From assembly GCA_965216725.1 (NCBI GenBank), contig CBDCGI010000018.1, forward strand, positions 124,001 through 188,000: a DNA stretch of 64,000 bases, read 5' to 3'. The notes under the pieces are model-generated. The model ran no database searches, was not told the origin of the DNA, and worked only from the letters and a program-made list of their open reading frames with translations. This document shows positions 63,301-64,000 of the stretch, piece by piece. The position numbers and the translations under genes are program-made. Source of the DNA: JACZUI01 sp965216725. Its GTDB lineage: Bacteria > Actinomycetota > Acidimicrobiia > Spongiisociales > ZC4RG35. Position 1 is the stretch's first letter. Each line of letters starts with the position of its first letter.

Positions 63301-63920
63301 CGATGTGCGGCGATGTGGTCTTCATCGACTAGACCACGAACGACGTCCTCCCCAATCAACTCGATCTTCGCCACCTCGTGAGAGGTCCTGAATCCGTCGA
63401 AAAAGTGAAGAAAGGGAATGCGGCCCTGCATGGTGGCCAGGTGAGCCACCAACGCCATGTCCTGGGCTTCCTGAACCGACGATGATGCGAGCAGGGCGAA
63501 CCCCGTCTGTCTTGCCGCCATCACATCGGAGTGGTCGCCGAAGATCGAGAGGGCATGGGTCGCCACAGCTCTCGCCGCGACATGGATGACGGTTGGAGTG
63601 AGCTCGCCCGCGATCTTGTACATGTTGGGGATCATCAGCAGGAGACCCTGCGACGCGGTGAATGTGGTACTCAACGCACCGGCGGTCAATGAGCCGTGGA
63701 TCGCACCCGCGGCACCACCTTCACTTTGCATCTCGACAACGTCGGGCACCACACCCCACAGGTTCGGCCGGCCCTGATGAGACCAGGCGTCGGCGAGCTC
63801 GCCCATGGGAGAGGCAGGTGTGATGGGGTAGATCGCGATGACCTCACTGAGAAGATGGGCGATCCGAGCCGCCGCCTCATTGCCGTCGACGGTGATTTGA
63901 GCGGCGGGTCCTGGCTCCAT
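60354..63920 (-). CDS. nifJ: Pyruvate:ferredoxin (flavodoxin) oxidoreductase
   Basis: The 1188-residue single-chain enzyme oxidises pyruvate and CoA to acetyl-CoA and reduced ferredoxin. The N-terminal pyruvate-binding domain has YPITPASPMGELADAW. Two ferredoxin-type clusters are near residues 688 (CIDCGRCALVCP) and 742 (CTGCAVCVDICP), and a third-cluster Cys set at CAGCGETPY near 817. The thiamine diphosphate site is GDGWAYDIGFGG near 973. Such enzymes suggest an anaerobic or microaerobic lifestyle option, or low-potential electron supply, in an organism that also has oxidase assembly genes. Confidence 0.95.
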   Translation of the reverse strand: MEPGPAAQITVDGNEAAARIAHLLSEVIAIYPITPASPMGELADAWSHQGRPNLWGVVPDVVEMQSEGGAAGAIHGSLTAGALSTTFTASQGLLLMIPNMYKIAGELTPTVIHVAARAVATHALSIFGDHSDVMAARQTGFALLASSSVQEAQDMALVAHLATMQGRIPFLHFFDGFRTSHEVAKIELIGEDVVRGLVDEDHIAAHRLRALSPTRPVLRGSAQNPDVFFQAREAVNPFYEELPGIVEAVMGRVGEKSGREYGLFDYYGAEDAETVLVIMGSGSGAAREAVDRLVDEGQRVGVVTVRLYRPFASESFSAAIPDTATCVVALDRTKEPGGIGEPLYLDVVSALKEQGRDCRVLGGRYGLSSKEFTPAMVAGVFTEASIPGGRTHFTVGIRDDVSGLSVDYDSTRWSEPADVTRAVFYGLGSDGTVGANKATVKIIGEETDLHVQGYFVYDSKKSGSKTVSHLRVSPRPIESTYLIDSADFVAVHQFQFLNEGEPLSVAAPGAAVLINSPHPAEQTWERIPIESQREIVEKQLEVWAVDAGRIAREEGLGGRINTVLQTCFFHISEVLDPSTSVAAIKRHIGKTYGRRGRAVVEKNERAVDRAVESLYKVDPGGVSGEAMSGRPVTDSAPDFVRKVTSMMLDGKGDLLPVSAMPVDGTFPTGTARWEKRSIAHEIPIWDPDICIDCGRCALVCPHAAIRFKAFDPDVAIPDGFLWKESTGKDLTGKRITIQVAPDDCTGCAVCVDICPAKSKKVVKHKAINMLPKEDHLERERANFAHFLTIPEMRVDEVNAASVKGSQLLEPLFEFSGACAGCGETPYLKLITQMMGDRMIVANATGCSSIYGGNLPTTPWTTNQDGRGPAWSNSLFEDNAEFGLGMRLAMEAQREDAILLVTALAPELGELAVDILELAENPENLDTDTLTRLQRDHVDALKTRLADLEGPLPRRLEGVADALVETSIWIVGGDGWAYDIGFGGLDHVLASGRDINILVLDTEVYSNTGGQASKSTPRAAIAKFAAGGKATGKKDLGQIAMSYGNVYVGQVAMGANPTQTVKTLAEAEAHHGVSLVIAYSPCIAHGIDMANQLGQQKTATESGYWPLYRYDPAREEAGMPGLRLDSRKPKVPFKEFAAKEARFAMLGRADPEQAELLMSQAQQDIDNRWHLYEQMVEIHRTAEYAEIEE

Positions 63921-64000
63921 CCCGCCAAGTTATTGGGGTCTCGAGCCACCCCCAAAGGGGCCAAAGACCCTGATGTATGTGTCACTGGTACCCGTGGCCG
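63921..64000. other. Upstream region of nifJ
   Basis: These 80 bases hold no gene that I can support. They would contain the nifJ promoter on the minus strand, but no convincing -35/-10 pair was seen. Confidence 0.3.

Overview
This window reads as a chromosomal stretch from a high-GC actinomycete (Actinomycetota), most plausibly of the Acidimicrobiia type, though the class is inference. Supporting signs are an SOS operator of the actinobacterial form TCGAAC-N4-GTTCGA in front of an imuA-imuB pair, a WhiG/FliA-type sigma factor beside xerC-dprA-comM and rpsB-tsf, a DUF222/HNH relic, a DUF2469-yraN pair, a deazaflavin/PPOX-type reductase, and dense minus-strand operons joined by four-base ATGA/GTGA overlaps. 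No tRNA, rRNA or CRISPR array was seen. No stretch longer than about 300 bases lacks a feature.

Layout. 1-1543: copper and cytochrome oxidase assembly operon (SCO1, PCuAC, cytochrome c, start of a CtaG-like membrane protein). 1644-3876: two GNAT acetyltransferases, a DUF1801 protein and a small membrane protein. 3873-10041: valS of the archaeal-like type, a 58-residue glycine-rich membrane protein and fused isobutyryl-CoA mutase icmF. 10132-12921: SGNH hydrolase, PPOX-fold protein, 5-formyl-THF cyclo-ligase and plsC. 12993-15971: LexA-controlled imuA-imuB and a divergent methyltransferase. 15992-17600: Fpg-family glycosylase and a membrane protein.

17644-29345 is the translation and RNA block (proS, rimP, nusA, infB, rbfA, nrnA, truB, ribF, rpsO, pnp). 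A NIPSNAP gene and a decayed HNH gene follow. 30977-38587 carries ispG, rseP, dxr, cdsA, frr, pyrH, tsf and rpsB. 38877-42863 carries the sigma factor, xerC, dprA and comM. 42922-49041 is a more variable patch: a class III cyclase with a TPR-like region, a gamma-glutamyltransferase-like protein, an enoyl-CoA hydratase, two small proteins and an ABC exporter. 49073-56751 is the ffh-rpsP-khpA-rimM / trmD-rplS-lepB-DUF2469-yraN locus, interrupted by a nucleotidyltransferase, a thiolase and a lipoprotein gene. 56775-58077 is an AbiEi/DUF559 pseudogene bracketed by direct repeats. 58089-63920 holds puuD, a dihydroorotate-dehydrogenase-like gene and nifJ.

The most unusual observations follow. Four genes (lepB, yraN, rimM and a small gene after valS) have no usable ATG/GTG/TTG start where the family demands one. 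In three of them a CTG overlaps the upstream stop as CTGA, exactly where neighbours use ATGA or GTGA. rplS carries a single-base frameshift. A damaged AbiEi-like gene sits between arrays of a 71-72 bp repeat. A tandem and palindromic repeat block splits rseP from ispG. I did not find a convincing wholly new multi-gene system; the CTG-start pattern and the repeat-bracketed locus are the best leads.
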